NCBI GenBank assembly: GCA_003260325.1
Contig: MOLU01000005.1
Location: 1 to 64,000, forward strand
From: Candidatus Gracilibacteria bacterium GN02-872
GTDB taxonomy: Bacteria > Patescibacteriota > Gracilibacteria > BD1-5 > UBA6164
Direction: 5' to 3'
Length of the DNA: 64,000 bases
Shown here piece after piece: positions 43,441 to 56,089 of the stretch; the first letter of the stretch is position 1; every line of letters begins with the position of its first letter. The notes under the pieces are model-generated. The model searched no databases and was not told the origin of the DNA. It saw nothing but the letters and a program-made list of their open reading frames with translations. A program made the translations under genes and the position numbers.

Positions 43441-44337
43441 TTAAACTTTTTTTGCTATAATTGTAGCAAATCTAGCTCTAATTCTATGACCATTTTCATC
43501 TACTCTATGGAATTGTCAAATCATATTGTCACTATAAACTATTTCCCAGTTTTTGTACAAATCTAGATACTCTTGGTAAGTTCTCATATTTGGGAAGGGA
43601 ATTATACATTTTATGTCATCTGCTTCAATTGGAACGATTATTAAATTATATCATCAAATATTTGTGTGGTTTATAGCTGATTTTAATAAATTTGTTGCTG
43701 ATTGTTTCTCTAAAAACTGTAAAGAAACTGTGGCTATAATTATGTCAAAATTATCTTCAACTAAATCATAATTTAAATCTTTTTGTTTTATTTCTAAATT
43801 TAATCAAAATTTGTCAGCTAAGTCTTTTGTATTTTCAAGTCATTCTAAATTTTTATCCCAAGATTCAACTTTGAGTCAGTTTTTTGCTAAAAGCAAACTA
43901 TTTCTTCCTCAACCTGATCATAAGTCCAAAGCTTTTTTTCAAACTGGATTTTCTATTATATTTACAAGCATTTTGACTTCATAGTGTGGTCACATATTTG
44001 GGAAAGTAGTAAAAAAATCTTTTTCTATTTTTCTAATTTCTTCAGGCTTTTCAGCAAAAAATTCTATATAAATTTTTGTATCTCAAATAAACTCTACTTT
44101 ATGCCAAGCTTGTGGAGCAGAAACTATATAATCTCAAGCTTCAACAAAAACTTCTTTTTTTACTCATCCATTTTCACTTTCTAAATAATTATATTTTAGC
44201 TTTCCTGATAAAACATTTATTTTTCAATAAACTCAAGCTTTTGTATTGTGAGCAAGTAGAAGTCACTTTGGAATAGTTTCTTTTGTATAAATAGGTAATT
44301 GTTTATATCTGTAAAAATTACTTGGAACATCAATCAT
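43441..44337 (-). CDS. TehB-like SAM-dependent methyltransferase with cupin domain
   Basis: A 298-residue protein. Residues 1-105 are a cupin-type domain (YKQLPIYTKETIPKGLLLAHNTKAGVYGKINVLSGKLKYNY, then GDYIVSAPQAWHKVEF). Residues ~115-298 are a methyltransferase with motif I LDLGSGGGRNSLLLA. This fusion matches longer TehB proteins that methylate tellurite-like oxyanions. A cytosolic detoxification role is inferred from the family. A terminator separates it from the efflux operon. Confidence 0.82.
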
Positions 44338-44400
44338 AAAAAAATAAATATTACTAAATAAGTAATATTTATTATAATTTTTTTAAAAAAATTTCAAAAT

Positions 44401-45999
44401 TTATTTTTCTATAATTTGTAAGATTTTTTTTACTTTTTTTCTGTTTTCTTCTTGAGTCGCTTTTAAATCATAGTCTCTGATGAAATTTCTGTAATTTACT
44501 CACTGAGCTTCTAGGATTTCTCAGTATTTCTCGTTGAAATATTTAAAAAATCAAAGAATTGATTTATTTTCTTGGTTTTTTGTCAGAAGTTTGTATTTGA
44601 TTATTTCTCATATCATCATTGGTAAAACTATATTTTTTTCTTTTAAATTTGAAAAAGAGAAATTATTTTCTATTCCAGCTAATTTACTAATTTCATCTTC
44701 TAAATTAAAATTATTTTTTCAAAGAAATAATTTTATAACATTTTCTCTTTTTCTAATTCTTTCTTTTACTTCAATTTCTCAGATAAAATAAGATTTTTCT
44801 TTTGGATTTACTCATGGTAAGTTAAAATCTCTTCATCTTTTGTATCTCCAAAATTTACTTTCAGAGTCAGTTTTTGAATCTGTAAGTTTTTTTAAAATTT
44901 CATAAGCTTTTTTAAATGTTTCTCAATCATAAATTTCACAAATAAGTACACTGTAAGTATTTAATCAAACTTTTTCTTTTATATTTTTTCAAGCTGATAA
45001 ATTTCAAAAGGTTGTAGCTATTCATTCTTCTTTTATTGTGTATCAAGCTGGTTTCATACTTCAAACTAAGGTTTGATTATTTTCTCTTGTAATCATATGA
45101 GTTTCTATCTCGTGAGAAAGTAGATTTATAATTCTTTCTACAGTCAATTTATTATAATTTTCTTTTGTTGGTATTCTTAATTTATTTTCATCTTTTTTAT
45201 TTATAGTTGCATTTATATTTCAAATTTTTTCATTTAACTCAATTTCTAGTTTTATTCATAAAATCTCAGCTACTAGTTTAAAAATTTCTATATAGTCATC
45301 TCTTTCTATTTCTTTTTTTAAAATATTTTTATCAAAATCTTTTAAAGAATCATAAATTAATTCTTCATTTTCTTGTAAAATACCTAAATTTTTAACCTCT
45401 TTTTTAGAATAATTTTGTTTTAATTGATTTAAAATTCATTTTATAAAAATTGATTCTTCTTCAGAAAGACTATCTTGTTTTTCTTTTATAAGATCATCTA
45501 AATCATTTATAATTTTTTCATAATAGTTTGCGTTTTCAGATAATTTGTCTCAAAATATTTTTTTGTCAAAATTATCCATTTTTTTAAAATAATTTTCTAG
45601 TTTTTCTTTTGGAATTCTATAATTTAAAGTTTTTATTTTTTGAGCTTCTATTTCAATTATATAACTATAATTTCTAATAAGTTCTAAATTATCATAAAAA
45701 CTTTTCAAATAATAATTTTTTGTTTCATATAGTTTTATTTCATCACTTTCTACTTTTTTTATAAATCTTTCTAGTTCAGAGATTTTTAATTTTAGCTTTT
45801 CTTTTGCATCAAAAACTAAATCTTCTCAAAGTTTATAATTTTCTAAATCAAGTCATAAATAATCTTTGAAAAGAGTTTCATTGTATCAGTTTTCACTGTA
45901 AATGTAGACAAAACCTACTAATCTATTAAATTTCTCATCAAAAACCTTGTCTAATTCACTATTTTTTTCATTAAGATTATTTTTTTCTAAATTATTCAT
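44401..45999 (-). CDS. DUF1704 (QEGLA-motif) metallopeptidase-like protein
   Basis: A 532-residue soluble protein with the gluzincin motif HEIETH (HExxxH) followed ~25 residues later by EEGIA, matching the DUF1704 family where the second motif is QEGLA. The family includes eukaryotic tubulin-tyrosine carboxypeptidases MATCAP and bacterial homologues of unknown substrate. The first ~280 residues are a helical, charged region. The C-terminal part has YKRGRDFNLPGVNPKEK. Catalytic His and Glu are intact, so it is likely an active zinc peptidase. Confidence 0.78.
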
Positions 46000-46066
46000 A
46001 ATTTTTGAAAATTTTAAAAATATAAATATAATGTTTAATATTTATATTATACTACTTATAATAAAA

Positions 46067-46840
46067 ATGTCAAGAATAAAAAAGATTCTACTAGTAACTG
46101 CACTAAGTCAAGAATTAAACGTTATAAAATCTGAAATAAAAAAGTTGAAAATTCCAAATTTAAAAGTTTCATATTTATCAACTTGAATGGGGAATTATAA
46201 TATGATTTTGAATTTGACGAGGTTTTTGGAGCAAAACTGAGATTTTGATTTTGTTCTAAATATTTGAACTTGTTGATATAAATCTTACTATAAAGACTTT
46301 TTTCAAGTTATTCGAATTTTTAATTTTTCAAATAAAAAAGAACTTTTAGTTCCGCACTTAATAAATTTTTGAGATTTTGAAAGTATTTTCTGTAGTGAAA
46401 AAGTTGTTTTTGATTCAGAAATACTTTGAGAAGAGCAATTCGTTGATATGGAAAGTTTTGGTTTTGAGTTAGTTTGTGATAGTTTCTCTCTTTCTAGAGC
46501 TATTTTAAAAGTTCCTGTTGACAAAATTTGAACAGAGACAAAAAACTTTGATTTTTCTCTTGCTTCAAGCTATTTAAGGGAGAAAATTGATTATAAAAAA
46601 CTTTTTGAAGAAATTTTAAAATATTTAGAAAAAATTCCAGAGAAACAAGATTTTGATAATTATTTTTCTGAAATAAATTTTACTTTTTCGCAAAAAGAAA
46701 TTTTTAAGAAATTATTTTTTAAATATAAAGCTCTTGTTTCAGATAATTTTGAAAGTTATTTTGAGGAAAATAAAAGTTTACAAAAAGAAAAGTTTTTAAA
46801 AAATCTAGAAAATTTTTTAGATAAATTTACTCAAATTTAA
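46067..46840 (+). CDS. Nucleoside phosphorylase-superfamily protein (MTA/SAH nucleosidase-like)
   Basis: A 257-residue protein with the PNP fold pattern: LLVTALSQELNVIKSEIKKL at the N-terminus, STGMGNYNMILNLTRFLEQNGDFDFVLNIGTCGYK, and VDMESFGFELV, where the M-E-S segment fits the ribose-binding M-E/D-E of nucleosidases. The C-terminal ~90 residues are an extra helical tail. It stands alone on the plus strand between two minus-strand genes. The start at 46067 is the ATG nearest the conserved domain. Confidence 0.7.
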
Positions 46841-46843
46841 AAA

Positions 46844-46880
46844 AAAATAACTAAATTTTTAAAAGTTTAGTTATTTTTTT
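46844..46880. terminator. Bidirectional terminator
   Basis: Stem AAATAACTAAA/TTTAGTTATTT with A and T runs on both sides. The minus-strand gene's stop (46851-46853) is inside it. Confidence 0.75.
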
Positions 46881-47717
46881 TTTTTTTAAGTATTTTAAAA
46901 GTATTTCTGATAAAACTTTTCAATAAATTTCTACTTTTTTTTCATCAAAAATTATTTTATTTGTATCAAAATTATTTTTTGTTTTTTCAGTTGCTATTGC
47001 TGTTTTTGTGATTTCAAAAAATCCTGATTTATGTTTTCTGATTATGTTTGTACAAGGAAAGTGATCAACAAGCCTGTAAGCTGTGTTTTCTTCTAAAACT
47101 AGATTATTTTCAGCAAACTTTTCTTTAAAAATTTTATCAAATTTTTTTTCGGTTAAATATTCTCAATCTATATTTTCTGTCAATATTGTACATTCTCTTT
47201 TGCTTCCACTATAAACTTTCTCGATGTGATTTTTGAAAAAATCTGAGTTTGCATTTTCGTTAAAAATTGATTTTTCAACTGGATTAAAACCATTCATAGA
47301 GTGAAAATGGAAAACAAAATCACTTTTTTGAATAACATTTTCTATTTCTTTTTCTGCTCTTAAATAAATCTCATCCCAACTTTTGTCTCTAAAAACTTCA
47401 GGAATTGCAAGTTCTAAAGGTCTGTTTAAATCACAGAAACCTCTAGGAATTTCTACTTTTAAAATTCAAATTGAAAATTCAGATTTTTCTAAATATTTTT
47501 TCATTGATTCTAAAACTTCAACAACTCAAGTATCAGCTTCGTGATACATATATTTGTAAAGTAAATCATCAGAAACATAATCAAGAGAAATCTTGCTTGT
47601 TTCTCTAACTTTTTTTATAAAATCTTTGTCAATAGAGTGGTGTGGAACGTAAATAAGCAAGTCAAAATTTTGTTTTTGAGTATTTCAAATTTTTTCTAAA
47701 ATTGTTAGATTGTGCAT
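46851..47717 (-). CDS. N-formylglutamate-amidohydrolase-like protein
   Basis: A 288-residue protein related to the FGase family of zinc-dependent deformylases. VPHHS near residue 24, EADTG near 60, IPRGFCDLNRP (the family D-x-N-R-P) and FHFHSMNGF are in the expected order. Relatives also act with ATP-grasp enzymes in small-peptide metabolism. Just downstream on the minus strand is nothing, but the gene immediately upstream (47727-48953) may be ATP-grasp-like, giving a possible two-gene unit. The stop is in a terminator stem. Confidence 0.6.
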
Positions 47718-47726
47718 AATTTAAAG

Positions 47727-48953
47727 TTAATAATTTATTTTTAAAGTTCATAGGTTTTGATTTACTTTTTCTTGAATTTTTTTAACTTCATCAAAAACAA
47801 TACTACATAAAATTATAATTTCATTTCAACTTACTTTTTTTCAGTTTTCAAAATAGTGCTTTGACAATACTTCTGCTGTTTTTTCTCAATCTAAAATATC
47901 ATATTTTCATTTGTTATCTGAAAAATATCAAACAATAGGGTCTCAATATTGATTTAAAATAATTGAATGAGTTTGTCAAGAAGAAGAATTTAATCATTTA
48001 TTCATTTTTGCTGAATCATGTTTTCAACCTCAGTTTTCTGTAAAAGTTGGAATTGCATCTCTTGCAAATTTAAAAGCTCATCCTAAGAATTCATTTCTGT
48101 CTAACCAAGGTCTGAATTGTGTAACATGAAGCCTTCAGTCAGCTCAAATTATTTTTGTTGGCTCAATGAAGTTAAAAACTAATTGAGGATATTTAAGTTC
48201 AGAGCTATTTAGCAAGTTTTTTCTTTTCAAATCATTTTGAACGAAATTTACTGTTGTTCATCAAGCTGCTCAATCATCATCTTTTATTACTAAAACTTTT
48301 CCTGGGTTTTGATTAAAAATATTTTCCAACTCTTCTTTGTTATTTGCAATTCAAATATATCACATTTTTTCTCAGGCTATCTCTAATTGGTTTGATTTTT
48401 TTGAATTTAAGTCCAAAAGTTGTAGAGTTTTTCCAGCTGTTGTACTTTTTAATTTTTCTTTTTCCAATTCAAAATTTATATCAGTTATTCTTGGGTCTGA
48501 CATAGGAACGCTTGATAAAACAGTTGCGTTTGGCATTTGCCTAATTGTTTCTAAAAGAAGTTTTTCACTTTCAAATCAAGTCCTGTTTACATTTAATCAG
48601 GAAATAGAATTTTTTTCTCTTAAAATAACTTTTGTTCAAATCAGAGCATAATTTCCTTTTCAAAAAATATTTTTTAAAATATTTTCTATGAATTGTTTTG
48701 TATTATTTATAATATTTCAATCTGTTATTATAATTATTTGTTCGCTTTTTTCTCTTATTTTTTCAAAAAGGTATATCAAATATTTTGTTGCATCATTTCT
48801 TGTTTTTTCTTCAGAAAGTGCATTTATAGTAACAGATAATCCTCAACAATTAAAAACTATTTCATAAATACTTTTTGTTCAAGGTATGTTTTCTACTGTT
48901 ATTCAAGGGTAAGTTATAAGAGGATATTTATCCTCACTGTCAATTTCGTTCAT
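47727..48953 (-). CDS. Possible ATP-grasp protein, unknown function
   Basis: A 408-residue soluble protein. VLVIKDDGAAGGTTVNFV near residue 220 resembles the ATP-grasp phosphate-binding loop (K, then a Gly-rich loop), followed by QLVFNFIEPTKIIGAGRLHVTQFRPWLD. The N-terminal 150 residues alternate strands and helices (IIIITDGNIINN, GNYALIGTKVILREK). The resemblance is weak and I cannot name the family. It ends 10 bases before the formylglutamate-amidohydrolase-like gene, so both are probably expressed together. Confidence 0.5.
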
Positions 48954-48974
48954 AATTACAAAAATTAAAAAATA

Positions 48975-49010
48975 AAAAATATCCTTTGACAAAACTTCAA
49001 AGAATATTTA
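48975..49010 (-). terminator. Orphan terminator on the minus strand
   Basis: Stem AATATTCTTTGA/TCAAAGGATATT followed by TTTTTTA on the minus strand, upstream of the 47727-48953 gene start, downstream of the small frame at 49034-49138. Confidence 0.6.
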
Positions 49011-49033
49011 CTACATATAACTTTTTTAATTTT

Positions 49034-49138
49034 TTACTTTAATTTTTCATTAAAAATTTTATACACAAAAAACAGCCTTTGAAGCATCAGTTCAAGGATA
49101 AACAGAAACCAGAAAATAAAATAAATTCTATTATTCAT
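49034..49138 (-). CDS. Possible small hydrophobic peptide, 34 residues
   Basis: Starts MNNRIYFIFWFLFILELM and would form a single membrane helix, ending ...FNEKLK. It lies in the 338-base gap between divergent genes and is followed by a hairpin terminator on its own strand. The mRNA also has an internal hairpin CCTTGAA/TTCAAAGG. No family recognised. It may be a chance frame in a regulatory RNA. Confidence 0.3.
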   Translation of the reverse strand: MNNRIYFIFWFLFILELMLQRLFFVYKIFNEKLK

Positions 49139-49291
49139 TTTTGCTATTTTTTTGTTAAAAAATTTCTGAAAATTATAATGATTTTTGGAAAAAGTCAAAT
49201 TTAAATTTTTTTTGAACTAATTTTAGCTTTACAAAGATAAAAAAATAAATAAAATACTAACCGCAAAAATTATTTTTTAAAAAATATTATA

Positions 49292-50767
49292 GTGAAAAAA
49301 GTTAGTTTAATAATTTTGGATTGATTTGGTATAAATGAAGCTACACCAGAGGAGAATTCTATTACTCAAGCTGAAAATAGACCAAACTTTTCAAAACTTT
49401 TTGCTTTTCCTTGATATACTAGATTAAAGGCATCATGAAGGGATGTATGAATAGTTGAAGGCTTTATGTGAGGTTCTGAAGTTTGACATTTGACTATTTG
49501 AGCTTGAAAAATCGTTAAACAAAATATTTTGGAAATAAATGATTTATTAGATAATGATGAATTTGAAAAATTACCAGAATTTACAGAAATGGTTTATTAC
49601 TTGAGAAAATCTTGAAAATCTTTGCATATAGCTGGCCTTTTAGGAACACCTTGAGTTCATTCTTATCAACCACATTTATACTGACTTTTAAAAATAATTC
49701 CATCTGAAATAAACGTTTATTTACATCTTTTTACTGATTGAAGAGATAGTCCTAGAACAGAATCTGTAAATTATTTACAAGAATTGATTGACTTTATTTC
49801 AGATAAAAAAAATGTAAAAATTTCAAGTATTTCTGGTAGATATTTTGCTATGGATAGGGATAATAATTGGGAAAGAATTCAAAAATCTTATGATGCAATT
49901 TTGGGAAAAATAGAAAAATCAGACAAAGATCCAATTACTTACTTAAAGCAAAGTTATTCTGACAAAGTTTTTGATGAATTTATAGAACCTATTTATTTTG
50001 TATCAGGAAAGGCTTTTGAAAGTGGAGACGTATTTTTACACTACAATTATAGAAGTGATAGAGCAACTCAACTTACAAAAATAATTGAGAAAGATTTCTG
50101 AAGTGAAAATATCTATACAATGACAAAATATTACAATGAGTTTGCTTGAAAATATTTTATAAAAAAGCAAAAGGTAGAAAATACACTTTGAGAAATCATT
50201 TCTAAAAAATGACTTTCACAGCTTCACATAGCTGAAACAGAGAAGTTTGCTCATGTAACAAAATTTTTTAATTGATGAGCTCAAATTGTTTATCCTTGAG
50301 AAAAAGATATCCTTGTTGCTTCTCATAAAGTAGCAACTTATGATATGGATCCTGAAATGTCTGCAGATGAGATTTTTGCTGAGTATGAAAAAAATGCGAA
50401 AGATTTTGATTTTACAGTTGTAAATTACGCAAATGGTGATATGGTAGGGCATACTTGATGTTTAGTTTGTACTTCTACTTCAATTGAAAAGCTAGATGAA
50501 ATTATTTGAAAAACTATTGATTATTGTGCAGAAAATAACATAGATTTGCTTATCACTGCTGATCATGGGAATTGTGAAGTTATGTGAACACCACAAGATC
50601 CTTGTACATCACACACAACAAACGAAGTGCCTTTTTGGTACATAAAAGATGGTGAAGTTGTAAAAACTAAACCAAATTGATGACTTTCAAATGTTGCTCC
50701 AACAATTCTTGAAATTATGTGAATTGCAAAAGCTTCAGATATGAAAGAAAGTTTACTTTTAGATTAA
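49292..50767 (+). CDS. gpmI: 2,3-bisphosphoglycerate-independent phosphoglycerate mutase
   Basis: A 491-residue two-manganese enzyme that interconverts 3- and 2-phosphoglycerate. Starts at GTG (49292), because there is no ATG and LIILDGFGINEA begins 5 residues in. The phosphoserine loop is GGSEVGH with S62 at the standard position; GHLTIGAG follows. Metal ligands [34 protein letters not shown] and ITADHGNCE are all present. It is 29 bases before eno, a glycolysis operon. TGA glycines are frequent. Confidence 0.96.
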
Positions 50768-50795
50768 AATATTTATTTTTTAAAATTTTTGAATT

Positions 50796-52027
<1,232 letters not shown>

Positions 52028-52028
<1 letters not shown>

Positions 52029-52056
52029 AAAAGAATGCTTTAGCATTCTTTTTTTT
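52028..52056 (+). terminator. Terminator of gpmI-eno
   Basis: Stem AAAGAATGCT/AGCATTCTTT followed by Ts, just after the eno stop. Confidence 0.85.
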
Positions 52057-52059
52057 GTT

Positions 52060-52920
52060 TTAGTAAGCTCAATAATTGAATCTTTCATAAAAAAATTTTA
52101 ATTCAACAAAATCATCATTTTTTGATTCTTTGCTTAAGTCTAAATCTAGCTCTACAAAAGGTCTATAAAAATATTTTCCTTCTTTTTTCACAAATTCATA
52201 TTTTATTTCTAAGTTTCTTTTTCAGCTTTTTAATTCTTTTGATAGTTTTTTATCATTTTTGTCAAAGATTTTGTATTCTAAATTTAAATTTATAGGAAGC
52301 AAAGACACATCATAAAGACAAATTAGTGATTTTAAGTTATAAACAGAATCAGGTTCATTAGCGTGATAATCGCAAGAAGTTGAATTGTTCATTAACTCTA
52401 TTTTCATTTTTTGTTTTCTCTCTCAAGATATTTTTGTTAAAAGTCTTTCTTCTATTTCTTTGAAATTACTTTCTACATCTTTTCATTCAGAATTTTTATA
52501 CTTATAAGTGAATGATTTTTCTTTTTTGATATATCTATTTATTCATAATTCATCAAAAATATTCTTTTTATAAACCTCTGTTTCATAATTTCAAAGGATT
52601 TTTATAGTTCAGTCTTGGAATAATTTTTTAGTTTTTTCTAATCATAACTTCGAAAATATTTTATCAAAAATTTCGTTTTTATAGACTAGTTCTGGACTTC
52701 CTGGTCAGTAACTTATAGTTATCTTACTATTTAAAATCTTAAAATTTTTTTCATTAAAATTGTAAGTATAAATTACGTTATCTACTTTATTTGGTGTTTA
52801 ACCAAATTTTGATTGAAAATTTTTTAAATTTTCTGGATTTCAATCATATAAATTGAAATTTGCATTTACTGATTTAAATGTAAAAAAGCTCAAAACTGGC
52901 AAAACTAATAATTTTTTCAT
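52060..52920 (-). pseudogene. Secreted protein interrupted by an in-frame TAA
   Basis: A signal peptide-like start (MKKLLVLPVLSFFTFKSVNA) leads to 40 residues, then TAA at 52798-52800. Reading on in the same frame gives ~245 more coherent residues (TPNKVDNVIYTYNF...YGAY) to TAA 52060. Nothing else suggests a new start after the internal stop. Either a sense codon one base away (CAA, AAA or GAA) has mutated, or the stop is suppressed. I do not recognise the family. The full product would be about 286 residues. Confidence 0.65.
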
Positions 52921-53040
52921 AATTTTTTTGTTAAAATTTAGTAAATTTTATTAAACTCAAAACTTTAAAAAATCAAATTTAGTTTTTGAAAAATTTCATT
53001 TTTTCATATAATTTCAAAAAATATTTAAAAAAATAGAAAA

Positions 53041-54018
53041 ATGTTGATTTATATAGAAAAACAAGCAAAAGATTATTCTCAAACTAAAAAAATTTTAGAA
53101 AAATATAAAAATGCAAAAGTTATTTTTATTGATAATTATAAAAATATTTTTGATAAAAATTATAAAAATCTGGATACCAAAAAAGCTTTGATTATAGCAA
53201 AACTAAATTCTAAATCTGTAAGCCGGGCACCGTGCTGATACTGACACTCAGAATCTTCTTACTTTTTCAAAACTTGATTAAATTGTGTTTTTGATTGCTC
53301 TTATTGTTACTTGAAATGAGCTTTTAAAAATGATAATATTGTTTTATTTGTAAATTATGATGATATAAAAAATGAAATAGAAGAGAAAATATCTGAGTTA
53401 AGAAAAGAGCTTCCAGATTCTGCACATTGGTTTTATTCTTGAGATTATTCAGATATAGTTTGAATAGATAATTTGAGTAACTTTATAGAAAATTTTGTTC
53501 CTTTTTTTGAAAAATTTTGAGATGATGTGATGATGGAAATAAGAACGAAATCATCAAATGTAAAGCCTTTTTTGGATTTATGATTTATTCCCAAAAATAC
53601 TGAAATTTCTTTTTCTCTAAATCCTGAAATTTTAGTTAAAAAATATGAAAAATGAGCTTCTAGTTTGGAAAAAAGAATTGAAGCAATAAATATTTTACTT
53701 GAAAAGTGATTTAAAGTTTGACTTAGGTTTTTGCCAATTTTACCAGTAAAGAATTGGGAAGAAGTTTATAGTGAATTTATAGCTTATATAAAAGAAAAAA
53801 TTGATATTTCAAAAATTTATTCTAGCTTTGCTTCGTGACTTTTGTATACAAAAAAAGATTATAACAAAATGCTTCAAAAATATCCAGATTTAGGTATTTT
53901 ATATATGTTAGAGCTTGAGAATGATGATTTTTACAGGGAATCTAAAGTTTTTAGAAGCAAAATTTATACGATGTTTAAAGAATTTGACAAAAGATGTATT
54001 TTTTGTTTAGATAAATAA
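53041..54018 (+). CDS. Spore-photoproduct-lyase-like radical SAM protein
   Basis: A 325-residue radical SAM protein. CVFDCSYC (C82, C86, C89) gives CxxxCxxC, preceded by GHSESSYFFKTGLN, which is how SPL-type proteins begin their domain. The rest follows the family: HWFYSGDYSDIV, MEIRTKSSNVKPFLDL, ISFSLNPEILVKKYEKGASSLEKRIEAINILLEKGFKVGLRF. No spores are expected in this lineage, so it probably repairs DNA photolesions or does some other radical chemistry. A few codons around the TGLN segment are unusually GC-rich. Confidence 0.85.
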
Positions 54019-54025
54019 ATATTTT

Positions 54026-54060
54026 AAAGAAAGACTTGTTACCACAAGTCTTTCTTTTTT
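54026..54060. terminator. Bidirectional terminator
   Basis: Stem AAAGAAAGACTTGT/ACAAGTCTTTCTTT with T runs. The minus-strand gene's stop is inside it. Confidence 0.8.
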
Positions 54061-54668
54061 ATTTTGCTTTCAAGTATTTTTAAAAATATTTCCCATTCTT
54101 CACTTCTTTTCATTCTTTTCTTGACTAAATCAATTATTTCAGGATTTTCCGTCACACTTTCAATTAAATATTTCATTTTTTTGTTTCAAACTAAATAATA
54201 TTCATAACTTTTCAAATCTGTTGATGAAGATAGCCATATTCTTGTAAAATCTAAATTTCAGATTGAATTTACAATTGTTTTAAAAGGAAGTCATTTTAAA
54301 TCATATCTGATTTTAAGAAAATATAAATTTTTTTCTCAAATTAAGATTTTTTTTAATTCTCATAAAGTTTTTATTTCATAGCTTTTATTGTTCAAAAAAT
54401 TTATATAATTCCAAATTTTTGTTTTATCTCAGCTAAAATCACCTATAAATCTAAATCTTCAAACTAATTTGTAATTCTTGCTTCAAATTTTTAAATCTCA
54501 GTTTTTATCTTCTTTTAAAACAACTCATATATCTTGTTCTTCAGCTTTTTCTAAATTATCTGCTATTTTTCAAATACTTGATTTTTCTAAATCTTTTGGT
54601 AATTCATAAGCTAAAATATTATTTGTTAACATAAATAGCAATAAGAAACTTATAAATATTTTTTTCAT
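54039..54668 (-). CDS. Secreted protein, paralogue of its upstream neighbour
   Basis: A 209-residue protein with a signal peptide (residues 1-20, FLLLFMLTNNILA). The body shares patterns with the next gene (54712-55704): GDLKIGSKNYKL.. against GKIKIGSRKYNI.., SSSTDLKSYEYY.., and a C-terminal EEWEIFLKILE against EPWEILLNIVK. Family unknown. The two are probably paralogous exported proteins. Its stop lies inside a bidirectional terminator. Confidence 0.7.
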
Positions 54669-54711
54669 AATTTTTTAAATAATAATTAATAAATATAGAA
54701 TGGTTTTTATT

Positions 54712-55704
54712 CTAATTCATTTTTACTATATTTAATAATATTTCCCAAGGTTCTCTTTCATCATAATTAACTAATTTTAGCTTATTATTAATTAAATTGA
54801 CTATTTCTTTTTTATTTTCTTTTCTATTTAATAATTCCTTTATTTTAGGATTGTTTTGGATTAACTTCTTTTGTTCATTTAAATCATTTGTTGATGATGC
54901 AAATACTCATATAATGTCAGAAAGTTCTATGTCATTTATCAATTCTTTATCTGATTTTGCTGTGTTATTTAATAATTCTAAATTATTAATACTTTCTGCA
55001 TTAGATACTTCTTTATTAAATTCACTATTATTAATTATTTCACTTAAATTTTCATCATTAGCTTTTATATCATTTCAGATTCTATAGTATGAAAAGTTCT
55101 CACCATTATATTTTAACACTAAAAATTTAGCATTTCAATTTTCTCAATAAACTTTCTTGATATTATATAGTTCATGTTCATATTCTCACATTCTTCAATA
55201 TTTTGATTTGATTTTTGTTGTGTCTCAATAGTAATCATGGAGAAACATAAAGCTGTGAGTTATGTTATACTTTCTTGATCATATTTTTATTTTTCAGTCT
55301 GGGCTTTCAGATAAAGTGATTCATCTATCTCACCTTTTTGCATTTTCAATACTTGTAATTGCATTGTTATCAACAAATTTTTTAAATATATTATTTGGAT
55401 AATTTATCCAATATCTTGAACTATTATATGCTAGTGAGTGACAATTATAAAAAGTAGTGTTTGTTCTGTTTCTGTCATTACTATTAAATCCAAATTCTTT
55501 TTCAAACTCTATATCTTTATTTATACTAAGTCTTCTATCTCAGTTATTGAATCAGCATTCATAGATTCGAACTCAATTTATTTTTGCTCTTGTTCTATAT
55601 AATTCTTCATTTGAATTACAAGGAAAGTCCAGAGCCAAAGCTACATTACTACTTAGCAAAATAACTATTCCTAAAATATTAATTAAAACTCTATTATGTT
55701 TCAT
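54712..55704 (-). CDS. Secreted protein, unknown function
   Basis: A 330-residue exported protein with a signal peptide (MKHNRVLINILGIVILLSSNVALA) and four early Cys (PCNSNEE, YECGF, FYNCHS). Residues 125-215 share blocks with the shorter neighbour at 54039-54668 (see that entry). Little TGA is used in this gene compared with others. The two paralogous genes are 43 bases apart. A long AT-rich gap follows on the upstream side. Confidence 0.65.
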
Positions 55705-56089
55705 AGTTTTAAAAAATTATAAAGATAATAATATTAATTAAAAGAATACTTTAATAAATTAACTTATAAAATATTTATATATATATTTTTTTGGGGTTAA
55801 GAAATAAAAGAAAATCTTATAGTTATTTTTTAAAATATAATTTAATTACAAATTTAATATATTTGTCCTTATAATAGATTATGAATATAGTTTAAATTAT
55901 TTTTTATAATACTTTATATACTATATATAGTTATATTTATTTATTTTATTAAGTCAAGTTCAATTTTATATTTTGATTTGATAATATAATTTTATTATTT
56001 ATTAATATATTTAAAACAATTTTTAATTTTTTCTTTCAAAATTTTAAAAAATTTATATAATTTAAGTACTTAAAACCTAGTTTTGATTT
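55705..56089. other. 385-base AT-rich gap without a gene
   Basis: Very AT-rich stretch between divergent genes. I see no frame, tRNA, repeat array or convincing hairpin. It must hold promoters for both flanking genes but I cannot locate them. Confidence 0.6.
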
